Source: Colias croceus | Taxonomy: Eukaryota; Arthropoda; Insecta; Lepidoptera; Pieridae | Reading direction: 5' to 3' | Assembly: GCF_905220415.1 (NCBI RefSeq) | Contig: NC_059549.1 | Span: 7,812,001 to 7,876,000 of the forward strand | Length of the DNA stretch: 64,000 nt | Shown here: positions 36,701 through 42,576 of the stretch, piece by piece | Numbering within the stretch: the first letter of the stretch is position 1 | How the letters are laid out: every line of letters begins with the position of its first letter | The notes under the pieces: generated by a model | Database searches by the model: none | What the model was told of the DNA's origin: nothing | Seen by the model: only the letters and a program-made list of their open reading frames with translations | Made by a program: the position numbers and the translations under genes

Positions 36701-37755
36701 TTTAAAATGGAAAACATTCATGATTTGTAACACATAATATGGTTGAGTGATGTATGCATATAAAGATAGTTATATCTCGTTCGAAAAATCCTGCATGTAA
36801 GGAATTTTTCGACGCAATTACTGAGCGACTTTAAATTGATTCTTTTTTAGCTTATTTCGAAGCAGTAATGTTCAAATAAATAAAATCTTTATTTGAATTC
36901 CTACATTAATTTGTCACAATGGATTGGGCTTCAGGCCACAACGCTCCACGTCTATCACTCTAAAAAACTCTGCCCACGCGTAGGCAGAGTTTCGCTTCGG
37001 CCAATTTTTTTACGTATTTGTGAGTAACAGAAGAATTAACAACATAATTAAATTTTACAGCGGGCTACATATCCCTAACCTCGATCATCCTAGTCGACTT
37101 ACTCGGTCTAGACAAGCTAACCAACGCGTTTGGTCTGCTCATCCTGTTCCGTGGTGCGGCCGCCATAGTGGGCTCACCGCTGGCTGGCGCAGTGTATGAC
37201 GCTACTAAGAACTATGATGCTTCCTTCTTTATGGCGGCTGCGTTCTTCTTAGCGTCGACTCTGACGTCATTCGCAGCACCTATGTTCCGCCGGTGAGTTT
37301 AGTGATACTTTGTTTGGTTTAAATTGAAGGATAATGGAAAATCAAAATTCTAGTAATGTTTCAGCTGTTTTAACTATTAGTAATAAGTTAATAATTAGCA
37401 TATCAGTTCATACAATATTAACTTTTTAATTTTAGTAGTAATAGTAAGGTTTGAAAAGTTTGGTGTATAAGAGTATTAACAGTTTAGCGATAGTTTTAAG
37501 TATAAATACTATTAACGTACGTTTTAACTTTTTATACTGTGTGTTTACAGCAAACCAGAAGAAGCACCACAACCGCTAGACGTGCTCACACCGATCGACG
37601 AGGATCTAGAAGAGGATGAGGATCCAGACGACACTCCTATCACTATGGGAGGGCTGGCTCGGGCCCCTCCTGCCATTACTCGCACTGCTCCCTCACCCTC
37701 TGACCCGCCCTCACCGGAACAAACTGCTGGGTTAACTAGGGAAAGTGTTTTGTAG
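3711..37755 (+). CDS. Monocarboxylate transporter (SLC16/MCT family, MFS), full 14-exon gene
   Basis: Plasma-membrane carrier for monocarboxylates or related small molecules, reconstructed by joining 14 exons whose phases all match (about 777 residues; 772 with the alternative exon 7 donor). Visible: acidic cytosolic N-terminus; MCT signature DGGYGW (residues 64-69) at TM1; TM2-TM6 with the family stretch GFGMIYLPSVVAVGYYFE; an unusually long loop of about 270 residues (about 253-525) between TM6 and TM7; TM7-TM12 with TNTFGRIMCGWVAD in TM8; an acidic, Pro/Ser-rich tail ending ESVL, a possible class I PDZ ligand. Usual MCTs are about 450-550 residues; the excess is mostly the loop. The TM8 Arg (about residue 580) is kept, but the Asp four residues before it in MCT1 is Asn here, and TM1 has no Lys, so lactate/H+ transport should not be assumed. 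Introns are GT-AG, with a weak donor after exon 5. The orthologue is not identified. Confidence 0.9.
5107..5183 (+). promoter_or_regulatory. Candidate initiator and 5' UTR for alternative exon 1b
   Basis: A TCAGT arthropod initiator at 5107-5111 (another at 4917-4921) lies 77 bases before the ATG of exon 1b. Inferred from motif and spacing only. Confidence 0.35.
5184..5252 (+). CDS. Candidate alternative first exon 1b of the transporter
   Basis: ATG (aaaATGT context) followed by 23 codons, MSKVSLSNIPSNPRINRLRT then FSR, ending at a strong donor AGG|GTGAGT in phase 0, exactly the phase needed to join exon 2 at 16156. The head would be basic (several Arg/Lys), in contrast to the acidic exon 1a, so promoter choice could change sorting or interaction of the N-terminus. 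It could instead belong to an unrelated transcript; no other phase-compatible exon is visible before 16156. Confidence 0.5.
5675..6466. mobile_element. hAT-type non-autonomous element with long inverted arms
   Basis: The element is flanked by an 8-bp direct duplication CCTATTTC (5667-5674 and 6467-6474), as expected for hAT transposons. Its ends are inverted, with AAACTGTACATTATAGGGCG near each terminus, and the arms stay similar for about 190 bp. The centre holds two copies of a roughly 165-bp unit (about 5951 and 6117), each with a 'gagcggagcgagcgcagcg' tract. No transposase ORF. Lies in intron 1. Confidence 0.8.
7386..7944. mobile_element. TIR element (MITE-like), TA target
   Basis: Terminal inverted repeats GTAGGGGAGCCCA / TGGGCTCCCCTAC are flanked by TA on both sides (7384-7385, 7945-7946). 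The interior carries several copies of AATCTGACG/CGTCAGATT and 'ttactcgag'-like subterminal motifs in both orientations. No transposase ORF. Inserted in intron 1. Confidence 0.65.
8125..8360 (-). repeat. LINE 3'-tail-like fragment
   Basis: Reverse-complement form of the tail seen elsewhere in the window (12615, 22550): 'ctactaatattataaa' at the left, then 'acataggataggttttataccgg' and 'cccacgggaac'. Decayed; no coding capacity. Confidence 0.5.
10958..11087 (+). promoter_or_regulatory. Candidate promoter and minimal first exon 1c (ATG abutting a donor)
   Basis: A TATA-like tgtatatagc (about 10958-10967) is followed by TTCAGCT (11002-11008) and then an ATG at 11085-11087 immediately followed by the donor GTGAGT. 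That exon would contribute only Met, in phase 0, and would join exon 2 at 16156 in frame. Speculative: the ATG/donor coincidence could be chance. Confidence 0.25.
12615..12878 (+). repeat. LINE 3'-tail-like fragment
   Basis: Starts 'ctagctttccgccggcggc' and ends 'ataatattagtgtagat', the recurrent lepidopteran non-LTR tail pattern, with an internal tandem of 'acctatcctatatta' (three copies). Confidence 0.6.
13531..13704 (-). repeat. LINE 3'-tail-like fragment
   Basis: Reverse-orientation tail ending 'gcgggcggtaagctagt'. The interior matches the same fragment class as 51895-52089. Confidence 0.55.
16156..16432 (+). CDS. Transporter exon 2 (MCT signature, TM1-TM2)
   Basis: Acceptor tctgtttcag, then 277 nt in phase 0, donor G|GTAAG (phase 1 exit). 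Encodes the acidic, proline-rich juxtamembrane segment (DDDDEAYDYGELPPPP), the signature DGGYGW, TM1 (VVVFASFMCNLVVDGIAYTF) and the start of TM2 (AWVGSLLSGVYLAAG). This exon fixes the family call. Confidence 0.93.
16756..17405. mobile_element. Foldback MITE, TA target
   Basis: Two inverted arms of about 215 bp (GACCGGGAGATACTGACAC at each terminus) are flanked by TA (16754-16755, 17406-17407), so the single strand can fold into a long hairpin. The centre has further diverged repeats ('catgccatacttttc' twice). No ORF. Lies in intron 2. Confidence 0.75.
19088..19284 (+). repeat. LINE 3'-tail-like fragment
   Basis: Starts 'ctagcttccgcccacgac' and ends 'ttatatatatagatta'. The interior 'gccaaatttcagcccgata' fits the same lepidopteran tail class. 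Confidence 0.55.
20785..20917. mobile_element. Small MITE-like inverted repeat
   Basis: Perfect terminal arms AAGCTATTGCATAG / CTATGCAATAGCTT enclose a GC-rich core ('gcgggccttgagcgcgggga', 'cctcacgctccgcactcc'). The right flank carries another related GC-rich stretch. No coding potential. Confidence 0.55.
21052..21376 (+). repeat. LINE 3'-tail fragment with (GACA)n
   Basis: Starts 'ctagcttccgcccgcgac', contains a (CAGA)n microsatellite at about 21227-21252, and ends 'cttctacagatttattatat'. It is the same family as 43838-44325, with which it aligns over most of its length. Confidence 0.65.
22550..22756 (+). repeat. LINE 3'-tail-like fragment
   Basis: Starts 'ctagctgtgccctgcggt' and ends 'ttataatattagtattgat', with 'atcggaccagtagttcc' inside, a recurrent motif of these tails. 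Confidence 0.6.
23363..23506 (+). CDS. Transporter exon 3 (TM2 end-TM4 start)
   Basis: Acceptor gaatatttcag, 144 nt, phase 1 in and out (GA|donor GTGAGT). Encodes PVVSALCNKFGCRAVCV, TM3 (VAGSFVATIAFVLSTFS) and MMMITYGLLGG leading into TM4. Confidence 0.92.
28091..28150. repeat. Two adjacent perfect hairpins with ATAG loops
   Basis: 28091-28110 is an 8-bp perfect stem with loop ATAG. It is directly followed by 28111-28150, an 18-bp perfect stem (ATAGTTTCTCACAAACAC and its complement), also with loop ATAG. Located in intron 3. Confidence 0.85.
30798..31045 (+). CDS. Transporter exon 4 (TM4-TM6)
   Basis: Acceptor tatattccag, 248 nt, donor AAG|GTAATT (phase 0 exit). Encodes IGFGMIYLPSVVAVGYYFET, the characteristic MCT TM4-TM5 junction, then TM5 (ATGIAVCGSGVGTFSFAPL) and TM6 (LLLAGLILNCAVFGALM) with LVYPK starting the cytosolic loop. 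Confidence 0.93.
31228..31356 (+). CDS. Transporter exon 5 (loop; weak donor)
   Basis: Acceptor tatttttcag, 43 codons, including SYFVVQLPDGTMEKRMK. The only sensible donor is AAG|GTTTTA, a poor match to consensus. If not spliced, the frame adds VLN and stops at 31366-31368, giving a protein truncated after six TM segments. Joining to exon 6 (APLNIDPGVHSS) continues the loop naturally, so I take the weak donor as real. Confidence 0.8.
31861..32019 (+). CDS. Transporter exon 6 (loop with Val-Pro-Thr/Asn repeats)
   Basis: Acceptor ataattgcag, 53 codons, donor AAG|GTAGGT, phase 0 at both ends. Encodes APLNIDPGVHSSLNLEALAR and then a run of V/M/L-P-T/N tripeptides (RVPTVPNMPNVPTVPTLPT) built from a 9-nt unit, before a charged end (DDTQEKKK). 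Probably a disordered cytosolic loop. Confidence 0.85.
32792..32955 (+). CDS. Transporter exon 7 (loop; two in-phase donors)
   Basis: Acceptor ttaaattccag, Ser/Pro-rich loop (PASHMSRNVSSPAFSAQAPG) ending in RKQSTGDR. Two donors 15 nt apart (AG|GTCAGA ending the exon at 32940, AG|GTATAG at 32955) both exit in phase 2, so the isoforms would differ by five residues (SDNDR). I give the longer form without strong preference. The exon's 3' end is the first unit of a tandem array running into intron 7. Confidence 0.8.
32918..33667 (+). repeat. Tandem array overlapping the exon 7 splice donor (about five units)
   Basis: Units begin CGGAAACAG (or GGAAACAG) at about 32918, 33111, 33262, 33425 and 33507 and are roughly 80-190 bp long, diverged by indels. 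Each shares parts of 'ataacgataggtata', 'tgcattgtggtatgtact' and 'gcaatgggatccgctt'. Unit 1 contains the coding end of exon 7; later units are intronic but keep donor-like AG|GTCAAA and ATAG|GTATA sequences. Confidence 0.8.
34099..34178 (+). repeat. Dispersed GC-rich short repeat
   Basis: Contains 'aactcagcccccggaatcac' and 'gatcgggccgctcggggctc'. A shorter relative lies at 39907-39972, with an internal segment missing. Confidence 0.55.
34217..34286 (+). CDS. Transporter exon 8 (loop)
   Basis: Acceptor tatttttcag, 70 nt, phase 2 in, phase 0 out at GAA|GTAAGT. Encodes RFKPSLAAIKATSKTSIG and SHLRNE, a basic, Ser/Thr-rich loop segment. Confidence 0.85.
34375..34685 (+). mobile_element. tRNA-derived SINE, full-length, with (GAT)n tail
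   Basis: Starts 'gcagtggtggcccagtggtg' (A-box), B-box GGTTCGAGACC near 34425, tRNA-unrelated body, and a (GAT/ATG)n tail. Short flanking duplication AATCAA (34369-34374, 34686-34691). Lies in intron 8, same strand as the transporter. The same family occurs inverted at 42258-42565. Confidence 0.85.
34874..35090 (+). CDS. Transporter exon 9 (loop)
   Basis: Acceptor ttttccag, 217 nt, phase 0 in, phase 1 out (AAC|GTAAGG). Encodes a basic, Ser-rich loop, including SRMVRPMSRKDIFYSGS, NLPQYQSQKSL and SVLSLPQSR, then ERQE. Several RxxS-type sites suggest phosphorylation (inference). Confidence 0.87.
35451..35629 (+). CDS. Transporter exon 10 (loop end, TM7)
   Basis: Strong polypyrimidine acceptor (cttttttttccag), 179 nt, donor AAT|GTAAGT. 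Encodes QYDLCPCLSLPASFKSALSS, then SLLRDPAFMLIG and TM7 (VSNVFGMAGLYVPFVYIVDA). The 'L.RDP.F' motif before TM7 is typical of MCTs. Confidence 0.93.
35842..36020. mobile_element. MITE, TAA target (PIF/Harbinger-like)
   Basis: Inverted ends GAGCTAGCGCGCAAGAG / CTCTTGCGCGCTAGCTC flanked by TAA (35839-35841, 36021-36023). The interior has further inverted 'ttttgtctcc(g)' and 'ccatcaactc' motifs. Three-base TNA-type duplications are usual for PIF/Harbinger MITEs. Intron 10. Confidence 0.65.
36137..36280 (+). CDS. Transporter exon 11 (TM8-TM9)
   Basis: Acceptor tattttcag, 48 codons, donor ACG|GTCAGT, phase 0 both ends. Encodes KVEESKASFLLSIIG, ITNTFGRIMCGWVADF (TM8 with the conserved Arg) and LLLNNICLVIAT (TM9). 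At the place of the MCT1 TM8 Asp, four residues before the Arg, there is Asn. Confidence 0.93.
36585..36663 (+). CDS. Transporter exon 12 (TM9-TM10)
   Basis: Acceptor ttcttattttag, 79 nt, phase 1 exit at T|GTAAGTA. Encodes ISVAVIPFCTTYAAYVVVAI and AFGLAI. Confidence 0.92.
36965..36992. repeat. Short hairpin (AAACTCTGCC arms)
   Basis: 10-bp perfect arms AAACTCTGCC / GGCAGAGTTT with an 8-nt loop, in intron 12. The same arms with a different loop occur at 38425-38454. Confidence 0.75.
37061..37292 (+). CDS. Transporter exon 13 (TM10-TM12)
   Basis: Acceptor aattttacag, 232 nt, phase 2 exit at CG|GTGAGT. Encodes SGYISLTSIILVDLLGLDKL, TM11 (GLLILFRGAAAIVGSPLAG) with AVYDATKNYDASF, and TM12 (FMAAAFFLASTLTSFAAP). 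'GxPLAGxxYD' is a conserved TM11 feature of MCTs. Confidence 0.94.
37551..37755 (+). CDS. Transporter exon 14 (C-terminal tail and stop)
   Basis: Acceptor gtgtttacag, 205 nt to TAG at 37753-37755. Encodes an acidic stretch (IDEDLEEDEDPDD) and a Pro/Ser-rich tail (ITMGGLARAPPAITR, PSPSDPPSPEQ) ending in GLTRESVL. The last three residues fit a class I PDZ ligand (S-x-hydrophobic). From codon ATC at 37639 the sequence is duplicated downstream. Confidence 0.93.
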
Positions 37756-37854
37756 GCTATATAATGGGGAGATTATAGTAATAAAAGGGGGGAGTGAAGT
37801 GTTAATGAAGTTAGTTTGAAAAATATATAGGTAATGGTTAAGGATGACAAACTA

Positions 37855-37971
37855 ATCACTATGGGAGGATTAGCTCGAGCTCCTCCTGCTATCACACGTA
37901 CTGCTCCCTCTCCATCTGACCCGCCCTCACCGGAACAAACTGCTGGGTTAACTAGAGAAAGTGTTTTGTAG
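37855..37971 (+). repeat. Second copy of the transporter C-terminal coding tail (protein-identical)
   Basis: 39 codons including the stop (38 residues) correspond one-to-one to 37639-37755, 216 bp upstream. I count 12 nucleotide differences in 11 codons, every one synonymous (for example GGG/GGA, CTG/TTA, CGG/CGA, AGG/AGA). The DNA between the copies is far more diverged. It is in the same register as exon 14 but separated from it by stops, and sits in the presumed 3' UTR. It may be an alternative terminal exon: weak acceptors atatatag|GTA (37831) and gttaag|GAT (37843) open the frame in phase 0. Gene conversion is the main alternative. Confidence 0.85.
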
Positions 37972-38084
37972 GGGAAAATATAGTGTGTCGTAGGGGGAGT
38001 GTGAATGGTGGTTCTAAAATGTGTAGTTAATATAACGTGTAGATCAGGAAGCTGTGATCAGTCGCATGGTGAAGGGTAAAGTTG

Positions 38085-38168
38085 ATCACAATGGGAGGGC
38101 TAGCTCGAGTTTCTCCCACTATCACACGCCGAAACAAAGCTCTGGCCTTACCACGGAGTGTATTGTAA
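38085..38168 (+). pseudogene. Third, degraded copy of the C-terminal tail
   Basis: Begins ATC ACA ATG GGA GGG, encodes ITMGGLAR as in exon 14, then diverges with an internal deletion of the Pro/Ser segment, and ends in a frame still giving RSVL followed by TAA. Open throughout its 27 codons but not protein-identical. Confidence 0.7.
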
Positions 38169-38424
38169 GGAATTAAAAAAAAAGTTGGGAAAAAAATCTA
38201 TTGTAAAAAATAGGAGAGTATTGTTTACGTTTAGTGGGGAAAGGTTTTGTAGAGCTTGTAGGCAGTAAAATGTTATGGCTGGACATTGATAAACAATTAG
38301 ACTCACAATCGTGTGTTAAAAGTTTGACTAGAAATGTCCGAATGGCGTTGTAAAAAACATTCATTGCAATTGATACCTTATTTCGTGGCAAGAATGTTCA
38401 ATGTCGATTGTATCGCTCATTAGA

Positions 38425-38454
38425 AAACTCTGCCTAAGAGACGCGGCAGAGTTT
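38425..38454. repeat. Short hairpin (AAACTCTGCC arms), second copy
   Basis: Arms identical to 36965-36992, loop 10 nt. In the presumed 3' UTR or downstream region of the transporter gene. Confidence 0.75.
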
Positions 38455-38587
38455 TGCATCAATTGGGATTGTGAGTTTAGTTGTTAATAGTACGTCAATG
38501 TGCGAGAAAAGGAATTTGCTAGTAGGAGTACTTGTGGAATGTACCGTTAGGAAGAAAGTATTTGCGTAGAAATTGAAAACAAATTCA

Positions 38588-38593
38588 AATAAA
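38588..38593 (+). terminator. Candidate polyadenylation signal of the transporter gene
   Basis: AATAAA about 830 bp after the stop, with a second AATAAA-like site about 20 bp on. Several later AATAAA sequences exist in this AT-rich region, so the true 3' end is uncertain. Confidence 0.3.
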
Positions 38594-38995
38594 ATATATT
38601 CTAAAAAATAAATAAGGTTTAATATTGTCAATGAAAACGGGGAAGGAATAAATTAGGTGGCGAGTGCAGTGTAGAAAAGGAACAACAGTGTAATACGCAA
38701 AAGAATTTACGGCTGCATAATTCCTCTTATGATCGATTTAAGTAAAAATTCGGTTCACCAAAACTTGGTATATAGATACAATTTGCCTTGCATTTGGCAA
38801 GTAAGCCTTAAATATACTCGATGTAAAATTTAATGTAGGTATCGATTTACAAAATAAAACGTCATACAAAATGTTAACGTACGATAAAAATTGTCTATCG
38901 AAATAAGTATATGAGATTTAAATTACCCCCAGTTTTAACAGTGATATCAAGGCCGCTTACTTATATACTTTTTTGCAATTTTGTATCTTTCATTC

Positions 38996-39224
38996 CAAGA
39001 AGCTTATATCTAATACACTGGAGATTGCACTATGAACGTTGACAAGTCACGGGAAGGTATGACCTTGAATGACGCCTGGTTGTTCCTTCATCCCTTTCAC
39101 ACCAACTTGCCAAGTTAGGTGTGAAAGGGACAAAAAACAACCAGGCGTCATTCAAAGTTATACCTTCCCGTGACAAGTCAACGTTCATAGTGCAATCTCC
39201 AGTGTATTAGATATAAGCTTCTTG
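38996..39224. mobile_element. hAT-type foldback MITE
   Basis: Nearly perfect palindrome of 229 bp with ends CAAGAAGCTTATATC / GATATAAGCTTCTTG, flanked by an 8-bp duplication TTTCATTC (38988-38995, 39225-39232). The arms run about 100 bp with very few mismatches around a short centre, suggesting a recent insertion. Confidence 0.85.
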
Positions 39225-39855
39225 TTTCATTCTTAAATCATAATTTAAAAATAAAAGAAGCATAAGTATACTCAATGTCCATTTTTTATAACAACGGCCA
39301 AGGTATTTAATGAAATACAATGTTAAAATTGAAATTCAGCACTTGTTTATTAGTTTGACAATAAAATATAACATTGCTCAGTCAATATAAAGAAACTTTA
39401 CTTGACGACATTTTAAAATAAACTGTATAATAATATCAATCCAGGGAATTGATGTATAATGAGCGTATATGAAGGTAAATTTTACTAATAATTGTGTATT
39501 TTGTATGTAGATAGGTATTGACATTTTTTAAGCTTCTTAATAGATACAGATAATATTTAATAAATAAATTTGATGTTGACGATCTCAAATAATGCACCAG
39601 ATTGTATAAGTTTATTAGTAAAGTATCAATTATGGCGTTTTTCTATAAACGCTATAATAAATATGAAAAAAATGAAATGAAATCATTTCAATATAAATTA
39701 CTTTAAACTTGCTCTTATTATAACCATTTTTCAAATAAATTAACATTAATTACAATAAAAATATACAAAAATATTTATTATTACCCACATAAAAAGATTT
39801 TTCAGAAATGTACGGAGCTTGAAATTTGTACATTGTACATACATGTATTGCATAT

Positions 39856-39891
39856 GGTTAAATACAATACATACATGTATTGTATTTAACC
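39856..39891. repeat. Perfect 16-bp hairpin with tetraloop
   Basis: GGTTAAATACAATACA and its exact complement around loop TACA. The adjacent upstream sequence also contains 'acatacatgtattg', a partial copy. Confidence 0.8.
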
Positions 39892-39906
39892 GATTTGTCA
39901 CTTTTA

Positions 39907-39972
39907 ATAACTCAGGCCCCGGAACCACAGACACAAGGGACCGATCGGGCCGCTTGGGGCTCAATGGTTTAA
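39907..39972 (+). repeat. Dispersed GC-rich short repeat, second copy
   Basis: Shares 'aactcagg/cccccggaa.cac' and 'gatcgggccgct.ggggctc' with 34099-34178, but lacks the central segment. Confidence 0.5.
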
Positions 39973-42257
39973 GCCAATAATATTGGTTTGTGGAAAACCA
40001 AAAATTTTATAAATCAATAATGAAAATATAATTATTTCATTTTATTATATTAAATTGAATTAAATTCTTTGATTTCATTGCTATATTAAAAAGTTTTATT
40101 TTATGTGTTATTTAAATAATTTTCTATACTTTCTATTGTTTTTATGCTCAAATTTCAATGAGATGTTAGTAAATTGTTTATGGTTTTGTTTGCCTTCTGA
40201 CTGTAGTGTTGCTAGTAATAAATAAAAAAGCTTTTCAGTGTGCCATAGACAAAAATCCTAAACTAAGAAATAATCGCACACTAGATAGTCTTGTAAAACA
40301 GATTAAAAAATCACCCCTTTAAATAAAAAAAAAACTTAAAATAAGCAATAATATTAGTACTTATAACTAGTACTTAGAGAAGGTCAAAACGACTTTTCAG
40401 TTCTTATGGTCTTAAAATTTAATGATCAGGTGATAGAAATTTGTAAATACACAGAAAATATGGCACTTTCATAAAATAAAAGAGTCATTTTGTAATAGGT
40501 TTTGGATGAAATAAAACGAATGAAATCTTTGGAAATGAAGCCAATGTACAAAAAGCTTATTTTCAATGCATTTGCTTTTATTTATGTTATATATTATGAT
40601 ATACATATTTATAATATTATATCATACTCTATAGGAAACTTTTAACGCTCTTTACAAGATTGCTTAATTAAATAAAAAATCATAATATTATGTAAACGGT
40701 TTCGACTTCATAAAAACAAAACTGTTTTAATCCATGCTTCTATTTTTTACTAGTGTGAGCTTCAAATTTAAGAGACATGACTCAAATAGTATCAACAGGG
40801 TGCTTTATTCCCTAGTGTGTGAATGATAATAAAATACCTTTATAATAACGTTTCTTAATTACGCCAAATAATAAAAAAGTTTGAAATTTCAATAAAAACT
40901 CGTTGGAATGTTTAAAACAATTATAAATTATTAATTATTAATGATGAATAATAGTCTTACCATTCTGTTCATACATGCTCTGATACTTACAATAATAACG
41001 GCCCTAAATATGGATCATTTCAAATATTTTCAAGGTAAAAATAAATGAAATACAAAGTACACTTTTATGATACCAATTTGGTATAAAACTAGGCCGTTGG
41101 CGGAGTGAAATAAAATTTATTTTATTATAGACGTAAATCACGTATCGAAAACCTTAGTGTCTCATGACCATAATGTTTTATTCAATTAGTGGCTTTATAT
41201 TTTTGTATTCCTTTTTTTGTAAATGGAATATAAATTTTGTCGTATTCTGATTTAATTTAACCTTGTACTTGATTTGTATTTGAACTTGAACAGTAATTTG
41301 TTTAAAAATCGTTTATAATACAATTTCTTTGTAAGATGTATCATTTATCTTTGTTTAATTATTTTTCTTGGATATTCAATAACATAATTCGTATCTTAGC
41401 CACGATTAAGAAATTACACCACATGGAAAAAAAATGTATGCTATTATTATTTTCATGCTTAGCCACCTTAGTTAGCCACATAAACTACACAAATAAATAT
41501 TTAAGGTCCACACAATCGCTCAGTTCAACTCAATACAAGCTTGCTATCCTAATTTTTCGACGTTTTTATCGTGTGCCATTGCTATGAACAATTATGTAAA
41601 TATTGTGGTAAGTTATTGTCTAGATTTGTGTGATGCAACGCAGTCAATTGTCCTTAAAACCAAAAATCAGTGCTTAACCGAAAATGGCCGAGGCCCTGTA
41701 GCACGTGTACATAATTTTACGCAGAGAAAATATATTTTTTTGTCATGTATTATGTCGGAAGTACATAATTTAGCTTTAAGTGTAACTAAGTAGGCGTATG
41801 TGATAAAGATGCTATGAATGTTAATATTTTATTTTATAACAGCCTGTATTTTAATGTGTTATAACGGATTATTTAATAATTATGTTTGTAAGTATTAGAA
41901 TAAATTGTATAAAATGTATTCGTAAATATCCCGAGAGTTATTAACGTTAACTGTTGTTATAGCTTTATGTAAAAACCAAAAGTGTTATTATGTTTTTAAG
42001 AATGAATTTAAAATATTTAGGCGTTGAAACGGAAATGTACTCTATTGTATTACATATTATGTGTATGAAATTGTATTGAAATGTGTTGTCGAATGAAACG
42101 AATATAGCCGGCTTAAAAAGTCTTGCGTTATCAAATGTTTTAAATTGTATAAATCATTTTACTCACGTGGTTTTTATCATTACGCCATCAGGACAAGTAT
42201 ACAAAACACAGTACATTGCTTCATTTATTTCAATTTTACATTGCATCATTATTACTC

Positions 42258-42565
42258 ATCATCATCATCATCATCATCAGCCCATATACGTTCCCACTGC
42301 TGGGACACGGGCCTCCTATGAGGGTACAGGCCATAATCCACCACGCTGGCCAAGTGCGTGTTGGCGGATGACACATGTCGTCGAACTTTTTTTTTTTTTT
42401 TAATTCTTCGACATGTCGGTTTCCTCACGATGTTTTCCTTCACCGTTCGAGCAGTGGTGATGTTACAACATGCGCAGATAAATTGAAAAATCAATTTATT
42501 TCCTGCGCGCTCGCCTGGTCTCGAACCACGGACTTATCGATTCGAAGTCCGAGGTCTCACCACTG
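42258..42565 (-). mobile_element. tRNA-derived SINE, slightly 5'-truncated, 11-bp TSD
   Basis: Same family as 34375-34685, inverted. The tail appears as (ATC)n at the left. It is flanked by the duplication CATTATTACTC (42247-42257, 42566-42576). The 5' head is shorter than the first copy, and a T-tract (about 42387-42401) replaces a short A-run of the other copy. The clean duplication indicates a fairly recent insertion. Confidence 0.9.
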
Positions 42566-42576
42566 CATTATTACTC

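Larger units (their letters stand above)
38594..42257. other. AT-rich region downstream of the transporter gene
   Basis: Apart from the listed MITE, hairpin and short repeat, I see only AT-rich sequence. ORFs of up to 83 codons near 41336-41793 have low-complexity composition and no recognisable domain. Part may be a long 3' UTR. Confidence 0.45.

Noticed and set aside
37639..38168. Assembly artefact (two haplotypes joined) as explanation of the repeated tail
   Set aside because: Spacers between copies differ strongly and copy 3 is degraded, which fits old tandem duplication better; not fully excluded without reads.
41336..41793. ORFs of 83 and 69 codons
   Set aside because: Low-complexity AT-rich sequence, no splice structure or domain.
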